Shown here in pieces: positions 13,088-18,194 of a DNA stretch of 18,194 bases (positions are counted from its first letter, which is position 1; each line of letters begins with the position of its first letter). The stretch comes from Phosphoribacter sp035448065 (lineage in GTDB: Bacteria; Actinomycetota; Actinomycetes; Actinomycetales; Dermatophilaceae): positions 1-18,194 of the forward strand of contig DAOTIG010000062.1 of assembly GCA_035448065.1 (NCBI GenBank). The letters are read 5' to 3'. A program made the translations under genes and the position numbers. The notes below the pieces were generated by a model. It saw nothing but the letters and a program-made list of their open reading frames with translations. It was not told the DNA's origin and made no database searches.

Positions 13088-13888
13088 ATGAAGCAGACGC
13101 GCAAGCTGATCGCGCTGGACGTCGACGGCACGATCCTCACCCATGCCGGCGTGCTCCGGCCCGCCGTGCGCGACGCGATCACCGCTGTCGTCGCCGCCGG
13201 CCACCACGTCACCATCTCGACCGGCCGGTCGGTCGTGGCGACCATGCCGGTGCTCGCCCAGCTCGGCATCGCCAGCGGGTATGCCGTGTGCTCCAACGGG
13301 GCCGTGACCCTGCGGATCGACCCGCAGCGGCGCAAGGGCTACAAGATCATCGAGAAGGTCACCTTCGACCCGCGGCCGGCGCTCACCCTGCTGCGCGCCG
13401 AGCTGCCGGACGCGCTCGTCGCGGTGGAGCGGCTCGGCGTCGGCTTCCGGGTCAGCTCGCCCTTCCCGGAGGGCGAGCTGTCGGCCCCGCAAGAGGTCGT
13501 GCCGTGGGAGGAGCTGTTGTCCCGCAGGGCGACTCGCGTCACCCTGCGGATGCCGGACACCGAGCCGGAGGACTTCATGGCGCACATCGAGCGGATCGGG
13601 CTGCACGAGGTCTCATATGCCGTGGGCTGGACCGCGTGGCTCGACATCAGCCCCGAGGGGGTCTCCAAGGGCTCGGCCCTGGAGCTGCTCCGCCGGCGCC
13701 TCGAGGTCGAGCCGGCCGACACCATCGCGGTCGGCGACCAGCGCAACGACGTCGAGATGCTGCAGTGGGCCGCCCGCGGGGTGGCCATGGGCAATGCCCC
13801 CGACGAGGTCAAGGCGGTCGCCGACGAGGTCACCGGCTCGGTCGACGAGGACGGGCTGGCCGCGGTGCTCGAGGGGCTCGCCGGCTAG
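13088..13888 (+). CDS. HAD-superfamily (Cof-type) phosphatase
   Basis: A 266-residue cytoplasmic phosphatase of the Cof/YbiV-like HAD group with a C2 cap. Motif I is ALDVDGT (Asp11 nucleophile, Asp13), motif II STGRS (44-48), the lysine of motif III is near 194 (SKGSAL), and motif IV is GDQRND (216-221) followed by MGNAPDEVK. These enzymes hydrolyse sugar phosphates, nucleotide cofactors or similar; the substrate cannot be deduced. The ATG at 13088 lies only 4 bases after a CGGCATAC octamer, and no strong ribosome-binding site is visible, so it may rely on read-through from serS. A serS-HAD order is common in actinobacteria. Confidence 0.92.
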   Translation: MKQTRKLIALDVDGTILTHAGVLRPAVRDAITAVVAAGHHVTISTGRSVVATMPVLAQLGIASGYAVCSNGAVTLRIDPQRRKGYKIIEKVTFDPRPALTLLRAELPDALVAVERLGVGFRVSSPFPEGELSAPQEVVPWEELLSRRATRVTLRMPDTEPEDFMAHIERIGLHEVSYAVGWTAWLDISPEGVSKGSALELLRRRLEVEPADTIAVGDQRNDVEMLQWAARGVAMGNAPDEVKAVADEVTGSVDEDGLAAVLEGLAG

Positions 13889-13952
13889 CTCAAGGGGCTC
13901 TGCTCGGACCCGCGGGGCGATGCGACCGGATGGCGAGACGGCGCGGCATACC

Positions 13953-13982
13953 GAGAGAAGTTGATCGTTAAATAGATACAAC
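13953..13982 (+). promoter_or_regulatory. AT-rich promoter/operator region of the efflux gene
   Basis: After GAGAGAAG (13953-13960) comes TTGATCGTTAAATAGATACAA, an AT-rich run unlike the surrounding DNA, ending just before ATG 13983. TAGATA (13973-13978) could be a -10 with the transcript starting at the ATG. Alternatively GAGAGAAG is a ribosome-binding site at unusually long spacing. The AT-rich stretch may also bind a regulator; no clear palindrome is present. Confidence 0.4.
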
Positions 13983-15275
13983 ATGAGTGCAACTACCCTC
14001 GACACGCCCTCCACTCTCTCCGACGACACCTCCGTCGACCTGGCCGTCGACCGCCCGGTTGATCGCGGCGCGGCCTATGTCGGCCGCCGCTTCGCGGGTC
14101 TCGTCCTCGTCCTCGGCTCGCTCGCGATGCTCGGGCCGCTGACCATCGACACCTACCTGCCGGCCTTCCCGCAGCTCGCCGCCGACTTCCACGCGAGCGA
14201 CGCGCAGGTCCAGTTGACCCTCACCGCAATGCTGTTCGGCCTCGGTGTCGGTCAGCTGCTCGTCGGCCCGCTGTCCGACGCGGTCGGTCGCCGGCGCCCC
14301 CTGATGACCGGACTCGTGCTGCACGCACTCGCCTCGCTGCTGTGCGCCCTCGCGCCCACGATCGCCACCCTCACCGCGGCGCGACTGGTCCAGGGCCTGG
14401 CCGGTGCGGCCGTCGCGGTCGTCGCCGCCGCCATCGTCCGCGACCTCTTCACCGGCACCCGGATGGCCACGGTCATGTCGCGGCTCGTCCTCGTCATGGG
14501 CCTCGCCCCGATCATCGCGCCGACGATCGGCAGCGCGGTCCTGCAGGTGACGTCGTGGCACGGTGTGTTCGTCGTCGTCTCGGTCGCCGCGATCGTGCTC
14601 CTGGGAGTCGCCGCGCGCTGGGTCCCCGAGACGCTCGAGCCGGCCCGCCGACTGCGCTTCGAGCTGCGCACGCCGGTCGTCGCGTATGCCGCGTTGCTGC
14701 GCGACCGCTCCTACCTCGCCCTCGTCGGCATCGCCGGCATGGCCTTCGCGACGCTCTTCGCCTACGTCGGCGGGTCGAGCTTCGTGCTGCAGGACGTCTT
14801 CCACCTCGACACGGCGCAGTTCGGCCTCGTCTTCGGGATCAACTCGGCGGCCCTCACGGTCTTCAGCCAGATCAACCCCACGCTGGTGCGCCGATACGGT
14901 CCGGTCGCCGTGCTGCGGGTCGCCACCGTGACGATGCTCCTCGGCGCCATCACGCTGCTCGCCCTCGCCCACCTCGGCATCGGCGGGGTGGTCGGCTTCG
15001 TCGCCCCGGTGACCCTCACCCTCATGTCGGTCGGGCTGGTGCTGCCCAACTGCTCGGTCGTCGCGCTCGCCCCGCACGGCGACACCGCGGGCACCGCCGC
15101 GGCGATGATCGGCGCCCTGCAGTTCGCGGTCGCCGCCGCGGCGACGCCGGTCGTCGGCGCGCTCGCCGACGGCACGGCCCGGCCGGTGGGCTACGTCATG
15201 GTCGCCGCGTCGCTCGTCGCGGTGACCCTGATGACCCTCGTCGGCCGGCGGCTGCGCGGGATCGCGTTCGGCTGA
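13983..15275 (+). CDS. Bcr/CflA-type multidrug efflux MFS transporter
   Basis: A 430-residue protein with a short hydrophilic N-terminal tail of about 35 residues, then 12 membrane helices. Features of the Bcr/CflA branch of the major facilitator superfamily are the first-helix sequence GPLTIDTYLPAFPQLAADF, the loop-2-3 motif GPLSDAVGRRRPL, ARLVQGLAGAAVAVVAAAIVRDL and motif C-like MGLAPIIAPTIGS. Proton-driven export of drugs such as bicyclomycin or chloramphenicol, or of sulfonamides or cysteine, is typical of the group; the substrate here is unknown. The promoter region is strikingly AT-rich. There is no linked regulator gene on either side. The start ATG 13983 is the first in frame and gives a normal length. 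Confidence 0.92.
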   Translation: MSATTLDTPSTLSDDTSVDLAVDRPVDRGAAYVGRRFAGLVLVLGSLAMLGPLTIDTYLPAFPQLAADFHASDAQVQLTLTAMLFGLGVGQLLVGPLSDAVGRRRPLMTGLVLHALASLLCALAPTIATLTAARLVQGLAGAAVAVVAAAIVRDLFTGTRMATVMSRLVLVMGLAPIIAPTIGSAVLQVTSWHGVFVVVSVAAIVLLGVAARWVPETLEPARRLRFELRTPVVAYAALLRDRSYLALVGIAGMAFATLFAYVGGSSFVLQDVFHLDTAQFGLVFGINSAALTVFSQINPTLVRRYGPVAVLRVATVTMLLGAITLLALAHLGIGGVVGFVAPVTLTLMSVGLVLPNCSVVALAPHGDTAGTAAAMIGALQFAVAAAATPVVGALADGTARPVGYVMVAASLVAVTLMTLVGRRLRGIAFG

Positions 15276-15284
15276 CCGGAACCG

Positions 15285-15320
15285 GCCCGCCGAGCGGACC
15301 ATCCCACGCCGAGCGGACCA
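15285..15320. repeat. 18-bp dispersed repeat with adjacent partial copy
   Basis: GCCCGCCGAGCGGACCAT (15285-15302) is the exact reverse complement of 8474-8491. A second, shorter copy, GCCGAGCGGACCA, follows at 15308-15320. It stands between the efflux-gene stop and the methyltransferase promoter. Confidence 0.7.
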
Positions 15321-15342
15321 CCGCGCGGCGCGGCATACCTGC

Positions 15343-15348
15343 CATCCT
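15343..15348 (+). promoter_or_regulatory. -10-like CATCCT of the SpoU methyltransferase gene
   Basis: CATCCT ends eight bases before ATG 15357, just after a CGGCATAC octamer (15331-15338). It supports ATG 15357 over the in-frame TTG at 15348. Confidence 0.4.
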
Positions 15349-15356
15349 TGACGCCG

Positions 15357-16196
15357 ATGGACACGATCACCTCGCCGGCCAACCCGCGCGTCAAGCGGCT
15401 CGTCGCGCTGCGGCGCGCGCGCACCCGCCGCGACGAGGGGGTGACGCTCGTCGAGGGCTTCGAGGAGATCTCGCTCGCGCTCGATGGCGGGGTCGTGCCG
15501 GGGGTGCTCTACGTCTGCCGTGAGCTGTGGAGCCCGAGCGGGTATGCCGGGCAGCAGCACATCGGGCACCAGGAGGACCTGCTGGCCCGGGCCGCCGACC
15601 GGGGCGCAGCCGTCGTGGCGCTGTCCCGAGCAGCCTTCGAGAAGGCCGCCTACCGCGAGGGGGCCGACGGTCTGCTCGCCGAGGTCCGGACCCGCTCGGG
15701 CGACCTCGACTCCCTCGTGCTGCCACCCGAGCCGCTGCTGTTGCTCGCCGAGTCGGTCGAGAAGCCGGGCAACCTCGGCGCGATGCTGCGCACTGCCGAC
15801 GCGGCCGGTGTCGATGCCGTCGTCGCCGTCGACGAGGTCACCGACTGGGGCAACCCCAACGTCGTCCGGGCGAGCAAGGGCACCGTGTTTACGGTGCCGG
15901 TCGCGAGCGGCACGGCGGCCCAGACCCTCGCCTGGAGCCGGGCCCGCGGCATCCGGCTGATCGTCACAACTCCTGAGACGGACGTCCTCCATACGGACAT
16001 TTCGTATGCCGGTCCGGTGGCCGTCGTCGTCGGGTCGGAGAAGCACGGGGCGAGTGACGCGCTCCTCGAAGCCGCGGCATACCGAGTGCGAATCCCCATG
16101 CACGGCAAGGCAAACTCGCTCAACGTCGGGGTGTCTGCCGCCATCGTCCTCTATGAGGCGATCAGGCAGCGCGGGGGCAACCGCTTACACCACTGA
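15357..16196 (+). CDS. SpoU/TrmH-family RNA 2'-O-methyltransferase
   Basis: A 279-residue trefoil-knot methyltransferase using S-adenosylmethionine on ribose 2'-OH of rRNA or tRNA. All three family motifs are seen: motif 1 EKPGNLGAMLRTADAAG (Asn139, Arg145), motif 2 VVVGSEKHGAS (GSEKHG 226-231) and motif 3 IPMHGKANSLNVGVSAAIVLYE (SLNV 254-257). The N-terminal substrate-binding domain (about 1-115) is the L30e-like part: NPRVKRLVALRRARTRRDEG, then LVEGFEEI. The RNA target is not deducible. Start ATG 15357 is preferred for the conserved MDTITSPANPRVKRL beginning and a -10 at leaderless spacing. The last third has somewhat lower GC than its neighbours. The gene holds three copies of the GTATGCCG octamer. 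Confidence 0.93.
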   Translation: MDTITSPANPRVKRLVALRRARTRRDEGVTLVEGFEEISLALDGGVVPGVLYVCRELWSPSGYAGQQHIGHQEDLLARAADRGAAVVALSRAAFEKAAYREGADGLLAEVRTRSGDLDSLVLPPEPLLLLAESVEKPGNLGAMLRTADAAGVDAVVAVDEVTDWGNPNVVRASKGTVFTVPVASGTAAQTLAWSRARGIRLIVTTPETDVLHTDISYAGPVAVVVGSEKHGASDALLEAAAYRVRIPMHGKANSLNVGVSAAIVLYEAIRQRGGNRLHH

Positions 16197-16208
16197 GTGG
16201 GTGTCCGA

Positions 16209-16225
16209 CGGGTGGGCATCACCCG
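16209..16225. terminator. Weak hairpin after the methyltransferase gene
   Basis: CGGGTG (16209-16214) and CACCCG (16220-16225) form a 6-bp stem with a 5-base loop, 13 bases after the stop codon. No T-tract. It may be a weak terminator. Confidence 0.3.
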
Positions 16226-16263
16226 GCGGCCTTGGTCAAAAGCACCCCTCAACGTGTGCCACG

Positions 16264-16908
16264 ATGACTGTCATGCGCGTCGACCACGTCTCCTACGCCG
16301 CCGAGCATGACGGTCTGCAGGCCACGGCCGAGCGTCTTGCAAAGACCATCGGAGTCGCCCCCGTGAGCGGTGGCATCCACCCCCGCTTCGGCACGCGCAA
16401 CGTCATCCTGCCGCTCACCGGGCACCGCTACGTCGAGGTCGTCGAGGTGCTCGATCACCCCGCCTCCGACAAGGCTCCGTTCGGGCAGGCGGTTCGGACC
16501 CGCTCCGAGGCCGGCGGTGGCTGGCTCGGCTGGGTGGTCCGGGTCGACGACATCACCGAGGTCGAGCAGCGGCTCGGCCGAGAGGCGAGCGACGGCTACC
16601 GCCACACGCCCGACGGCGAGGAGCTCCGGTGGCGCCAGCTCGGCGTCAAGGGCCTGCTGTGCGACCCGCAGCTGCCCTTCTACGTCGAGTGGGACGGCCA
16701 CACCCGCCACCCGTCCGACGCCGGCCCGAGCGAGGTCGGCCTCTCCGGCCTGACCATCGCCGGCGACCCGGCACGGGTGCGCACCTGGCTCGGGCTGCCC
16801 GACGACTACCAGCCGAGCACGCTCGAGTTCACCTTCGTCGCGCCGCACGGCACGCCTGGGCTGCTCGCGGTCACCTTCGACACCCCCGAGGGTCCGGTCA
16901 CCATCTGA
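16264..16908 (+). CDS. Glyoxalase-like (VOC-type) domain protein
   Basis: A 214-residue cytoplasmic protein beginning MTVMRVDHVSYAAEHDGLQATAERLAK; the short strand RVDHVSYA with His and the repeated beta-alpha-beta pattern match the glyoxalase-like domain (PF13468 type) of vicinal-oxygen-chelate proteins. A second module begins near GLSGLTIAGDPARVRTWL. Such proteins may bind a metal, but an enzymatic role here is unknown. Either ATG 16264 or ATG 16273 may be the start: the upstream frame is open to about 16006 but overlaps the preceding gene on the same strand and is not conserved-looking. It is followed after 21 bp by the DCC-family gene, likely one transcript. Confidence 0.82.
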   Translation: MTVMRVDHVSYAAEHDGLQATAERLAKTIGVAPVSGGIHPRFGTRNVILPLTGHRYVEVVEVLDHPASDKAPFGQAVRTRSEAGGGWLGWVVRVDDITEVEQRLGREASDGYRHTPDGEELRWRQLGVKGLLCDPQLPFYVEWDGHTRHPSDAGPSEVGLSGLTIAGDPARVRTWLGLPDDYQPSTLEFTFVAPHGTPGLLAVTFDTPEGPVTI

Positions 16909-16929
16909 GCCGGTGGGCTGAGAGGCGTC

Positions 16930-17349
16930 ATGGGCAGTGACCGGCCGTCACCGCAGGGTCGGCGCACGCGAGACGTGCTCCCGGTGGGGCTGCTCGGCTA
17001 CGACGACGACTGCGGCTTCTGCACGAGCTCGGCGCTGCGGGCGGTCCGGGTCTTCGGGCTGACGGCGCTCGTCCTGCCGCTCTCCTCCATCGACCTCGCT
17101 GCCGTCGGCATCGACCCGGAGCGGGCTACCCGGGAGATGCCCTTCGTGCGCCCTGACGGGATCGTCGTCTACGGCCATCACGCCTGGGCCGCAGCCCTGC
17201 AGACCGGGCAATTGTGGGCCCGTCTGCTCGGCGCCGTCCTGGACAGCCGGCCGGTCGGCCTGCTCGCCGCACCGGCATACCGCTGGATCGCCGGCAACCG
17301 GCACCGGCTGCCCGGCGGCACCGGGACGTGCGAGCTGCCGAGGGGCTGA
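16930..17349 (+). CDS. DCC-family thiol-disulfide oxidoreductase-like protein (DUF393)
   Basis: A 139-residue protein with the family motif YDDDCGFC (Asp25-27, Cys28, Cys31) near the start of the first beta strand, giving a CxxC pair as in the DCC/DUF393 thioredoxin-like group. The middle contains a helix with REMPFVRPDGIVVYGHHAWAAAL and a typical C-terminal WIAGNRH. These proteins are annotated as putative thiol-disulfide oxidoreductases; the substrate is unknown. ATG 16930 follows GAGAGG by four bases. GTG 16976 is an alternative that would drop the polar tail before the core. It converges on purB across a large hairpin. Confidence 0.88.
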   Translation: MGSDRPSPQGRRTRDVLPVGLLGYDDDCGFCTSSALRAVRVFGLTALVLPLSSIDLAAVGIDPERATREMPFVRPDGIVVYGHHAWAAALQTGQLWARLLGAVLDSRPVGLLAAPAYRWIAGNRHRLPGGTGTCELPRG

Positions 17350-17373
17350 GCCCAAGGCGCGCCCTGTCCCCCC

Positions 17374-17472
17374 GGACTAACCGCCTCCCTGGGCACTTGT
17401 GCGGTGTGATCGGCGTGTCGCGACGCGACACGCCGATCACACCGCAAAGAGACCCGGGGAGGCGGTTAGTCC
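17374..17472. terminator. Large nested inverted repeat (bidirectional terminator or repeat) overlapping the purB stop
   Basis: Outer arms GGACTAACCGCCTCCC (17374-17389) and GGGAGGCGGTTAGTCC (17457-17472) are perfect; inner arms 17401-17421 and 17425-17445 form a perfect 21-bp stem with a 3-base loop. Between them are unpaired 7-base strands (17394-17400 and 17446-17452) and a GGG/CCC pair. The right outer arm includes the purB stop (TAA, 17468-17466) and its last codons. It sits between convergent genes, so a bidirectional terminator is likely. Confidence 0.75.
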
Positions 17473-18194
17473 AGGTCCCGCGGTGAGTCGAGGTGCCGGA
17501 CGAGCAGGGGCGCCAGGCCGACGTAGCCCCCCGGCGTGAGCTCCAGCAACCGAGCCTCGACGTCGGCCGGGAGCCCGAGCGAGCCGATGAAGACGGCGAG
17601 CTCGGCCTGGCCGACCCGGCGGCCGCGGGTGAGCTCCTTGAGCCGCTCGTACGGGTTGTCCATCCCCGGCACGCCCTGCGCCGCGAGCGCGCGCATCGCC
17701 GACTGGATCGGCTCGGCGAGCACCTCCCAGTTGGCGTCGAGATCGGCCGCCAGCCGCTCGGGCACGGCGTCGAGCCCGGCGAGACCGCGCTTGACGTTGT
17801 CGATCGCGAGCAGCGAGTGCCCGACGGCGGTGCCGATGTTGCGCTGCATCGAGGAGTCGGTGAGGTCACGCTGCATCCGGCTCTCGACGAGGGTGGCTGC
17901 GAGCACGTCGAGCAGGGCGGTCGAGACCTCGAGGTTGGCCTCGGCGTTCTCGAAGCGGATGGGGTTGACCTTGTGCGGCATCGTCGAGCTGCCGACCGTG
18001 CCCTGCCCCCGCACCTGGGCGAAGTAGCCCATCGAGATGTAGGTCCACATGTCTTGGGCCAGCCCGTGCAGGATCCGGTTGAAACGGGCCAGGTCGGCAT
18101 AGAGCTCGGCCTGCCAGTCGTGGCTCTCGATCTGGGTGGTCAGCGGATTCCATTGCAGGCCAAGGCTCTCCACGAAGGCTCGGGAGGTCGACTC
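17466..18194 (-). CDS. purB: Adenylosuccinate lyase, C-terminal part (5' end beyond window)
   Basis: The visible 242 residues are the C-terminal half of adenylosuccinate lyase, which cleaves SAICAR and adenylosuccinate in purine synthesis. The fumarase/aspartase-family signature is clear as GSSTMPHKVNPIRFENAEAN, the flexible loop that supplies the catalytic Ser. It is preceded by the domain-2 helix LYADLARFNRILHGLAQDMW and followed by QRDLTDSSMQRNIGTAVGHSLLA and a C-terminal domain ending LDSPRDLD. The frame is open to the right edge, reading ESTSRAFVESLGLQWNP at its start, so the N-terminal domain lies outside. The stop codon lies within the outer arm of the inverted repeat. Confidence 0.95.
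   Translation of the reverse strand, partial: ESTSRAFVESLGLQWNPLTTQIESHDWQAELYADLARFNRILHGLAQDMWTYISMGYFAQVRGQGTVGSSTMPHKVNPIRFENAEANLEVSTALLDVLAATLVESRMQRDLTDSSMQRNIGTAVGHSLLAIDNVKRGLAGLDAVPERLAADLDANWEVLAEPIQSAMRALAAQGVPGMDNPYERLKELTRGRRVGQAELAVFIGSLGLPADVEARLLELTPGGYVGLAPLLVRHLDSPRDLD

Larger units (their letters stand above)
202..17281. repeat. Over-represented octamer GTATGCCG/CGGCATAC (32 copies)
   Basis: I counted 32 exact octamers. CGGCATAC orientation (17), first base of GGCATAC at 202, 1047, 1416, 1494, 1931, 2768, 4802, 6532, 8299, 9330, 10572, 11736, 13078, 13945, 15332, 16076, 17274. GTATGCCG orientation (15), first base at 285, 445, 1282, 5243, 5294, 6268, 6333, 9165, 10066, 11170, 11590, 13279, 14684, 15542, 16004. 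About five lie between genes, the rest inside them, in all three reading phases. The role is unknown. Confidence 0.9.

Noticed and set aside
11692..13335. A 547-codon open frame antisense to serS
   Set aside because: serS is certain, and this frame shows shadow composition without any domain motif.
13968..16103. A 711-codon open frame on the minus strand
   Set aside because: It is antisense to the efflux and methyltransferase genes, has a highly biased composition (Asp, Arg, Gly, Glu, His) and crosses their intergenic gap.
16006..16263. Longer start for the glyoxalase-like gene
   Set aside because: The extension overlaps the methyltransferase gene in another frame on the same strand and reads as Arg/Ser-rich shadow sequence.

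Overview
This is chromosomal DNA of a high-GC actinobacterium (GC roughly 70% or more). Gene content (leaderless-looking starts, IdeR/DtxR-type iron boxes, a DUF5926-like protein, serS followed by a HAD phosphatase) and codon use suggest a member of the Intrasporangiaceae/Dermatophilaceae; that placement is inference. The window is densely coding. It has no intergenic gap above about 250 bases, and I see no tRNA or rRNA gene, CRISPR array, insertion sequence or phage gene.

Left part (1-6076): a tandem-GNAT acetyltransferase cut by the window edge converges on a two-gene operon, a small sigma-70-like factor translationally coupled to an O6-alkylguanine-DNA alkyltransferase. Divergent from that operon are an RsbW-like ATPase and a DUF5926-like protein. 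Then come, on the minus strand, a GDT1/UPF0016 cation transporter and two membrane proteins that lie in one reading frame and are separated by a single TAG.

Middle (6107-13888): an unusual 783-residue fusion of a TyrA-like prephenate dehydrogenase, an unassigned central region and a PheA-like prephenate dehydratase. It is followed by an EfeU/FTR1 iron permease under two iron boxes, a diacylglycerol-kinase-family lipid kinase on the opposite strand that overlaps the permease tail to tail, a DinB-superfamily protein, an ArsR regulator with an internally deleted SRPBCC-like partner, seryl-tRNA synthetase and a HAD phosphatase.

Right part (13983-18194): a Bcr/CflA drug-efflux transporter, a SpoU/TrmH rRNA or tRNA methyltransferase, a glyoxalase-like protein, a DCC-family (DUF393) thiol protein and, on the minus strand, the C-terminal part of adenylosuccinate lyase (purB).

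Two things go beyond ordinary annotation. First, the octamer GTATGCCG/CGGCATAC occurs 32 times in 18.2 kb, about evenly on both strands, where well under one is expected from composition. It forces rare codons inside genes and recurs just upstream of several starts. Second, gaps between convergent genes carry structured repeats: two elements share an identical 47-bp core but have different, still self-complementary arms, and another gap holds a nested hairpin whose arm includes the purB stop codon. The TyrA/PheA fusion is the most interesting single protein.
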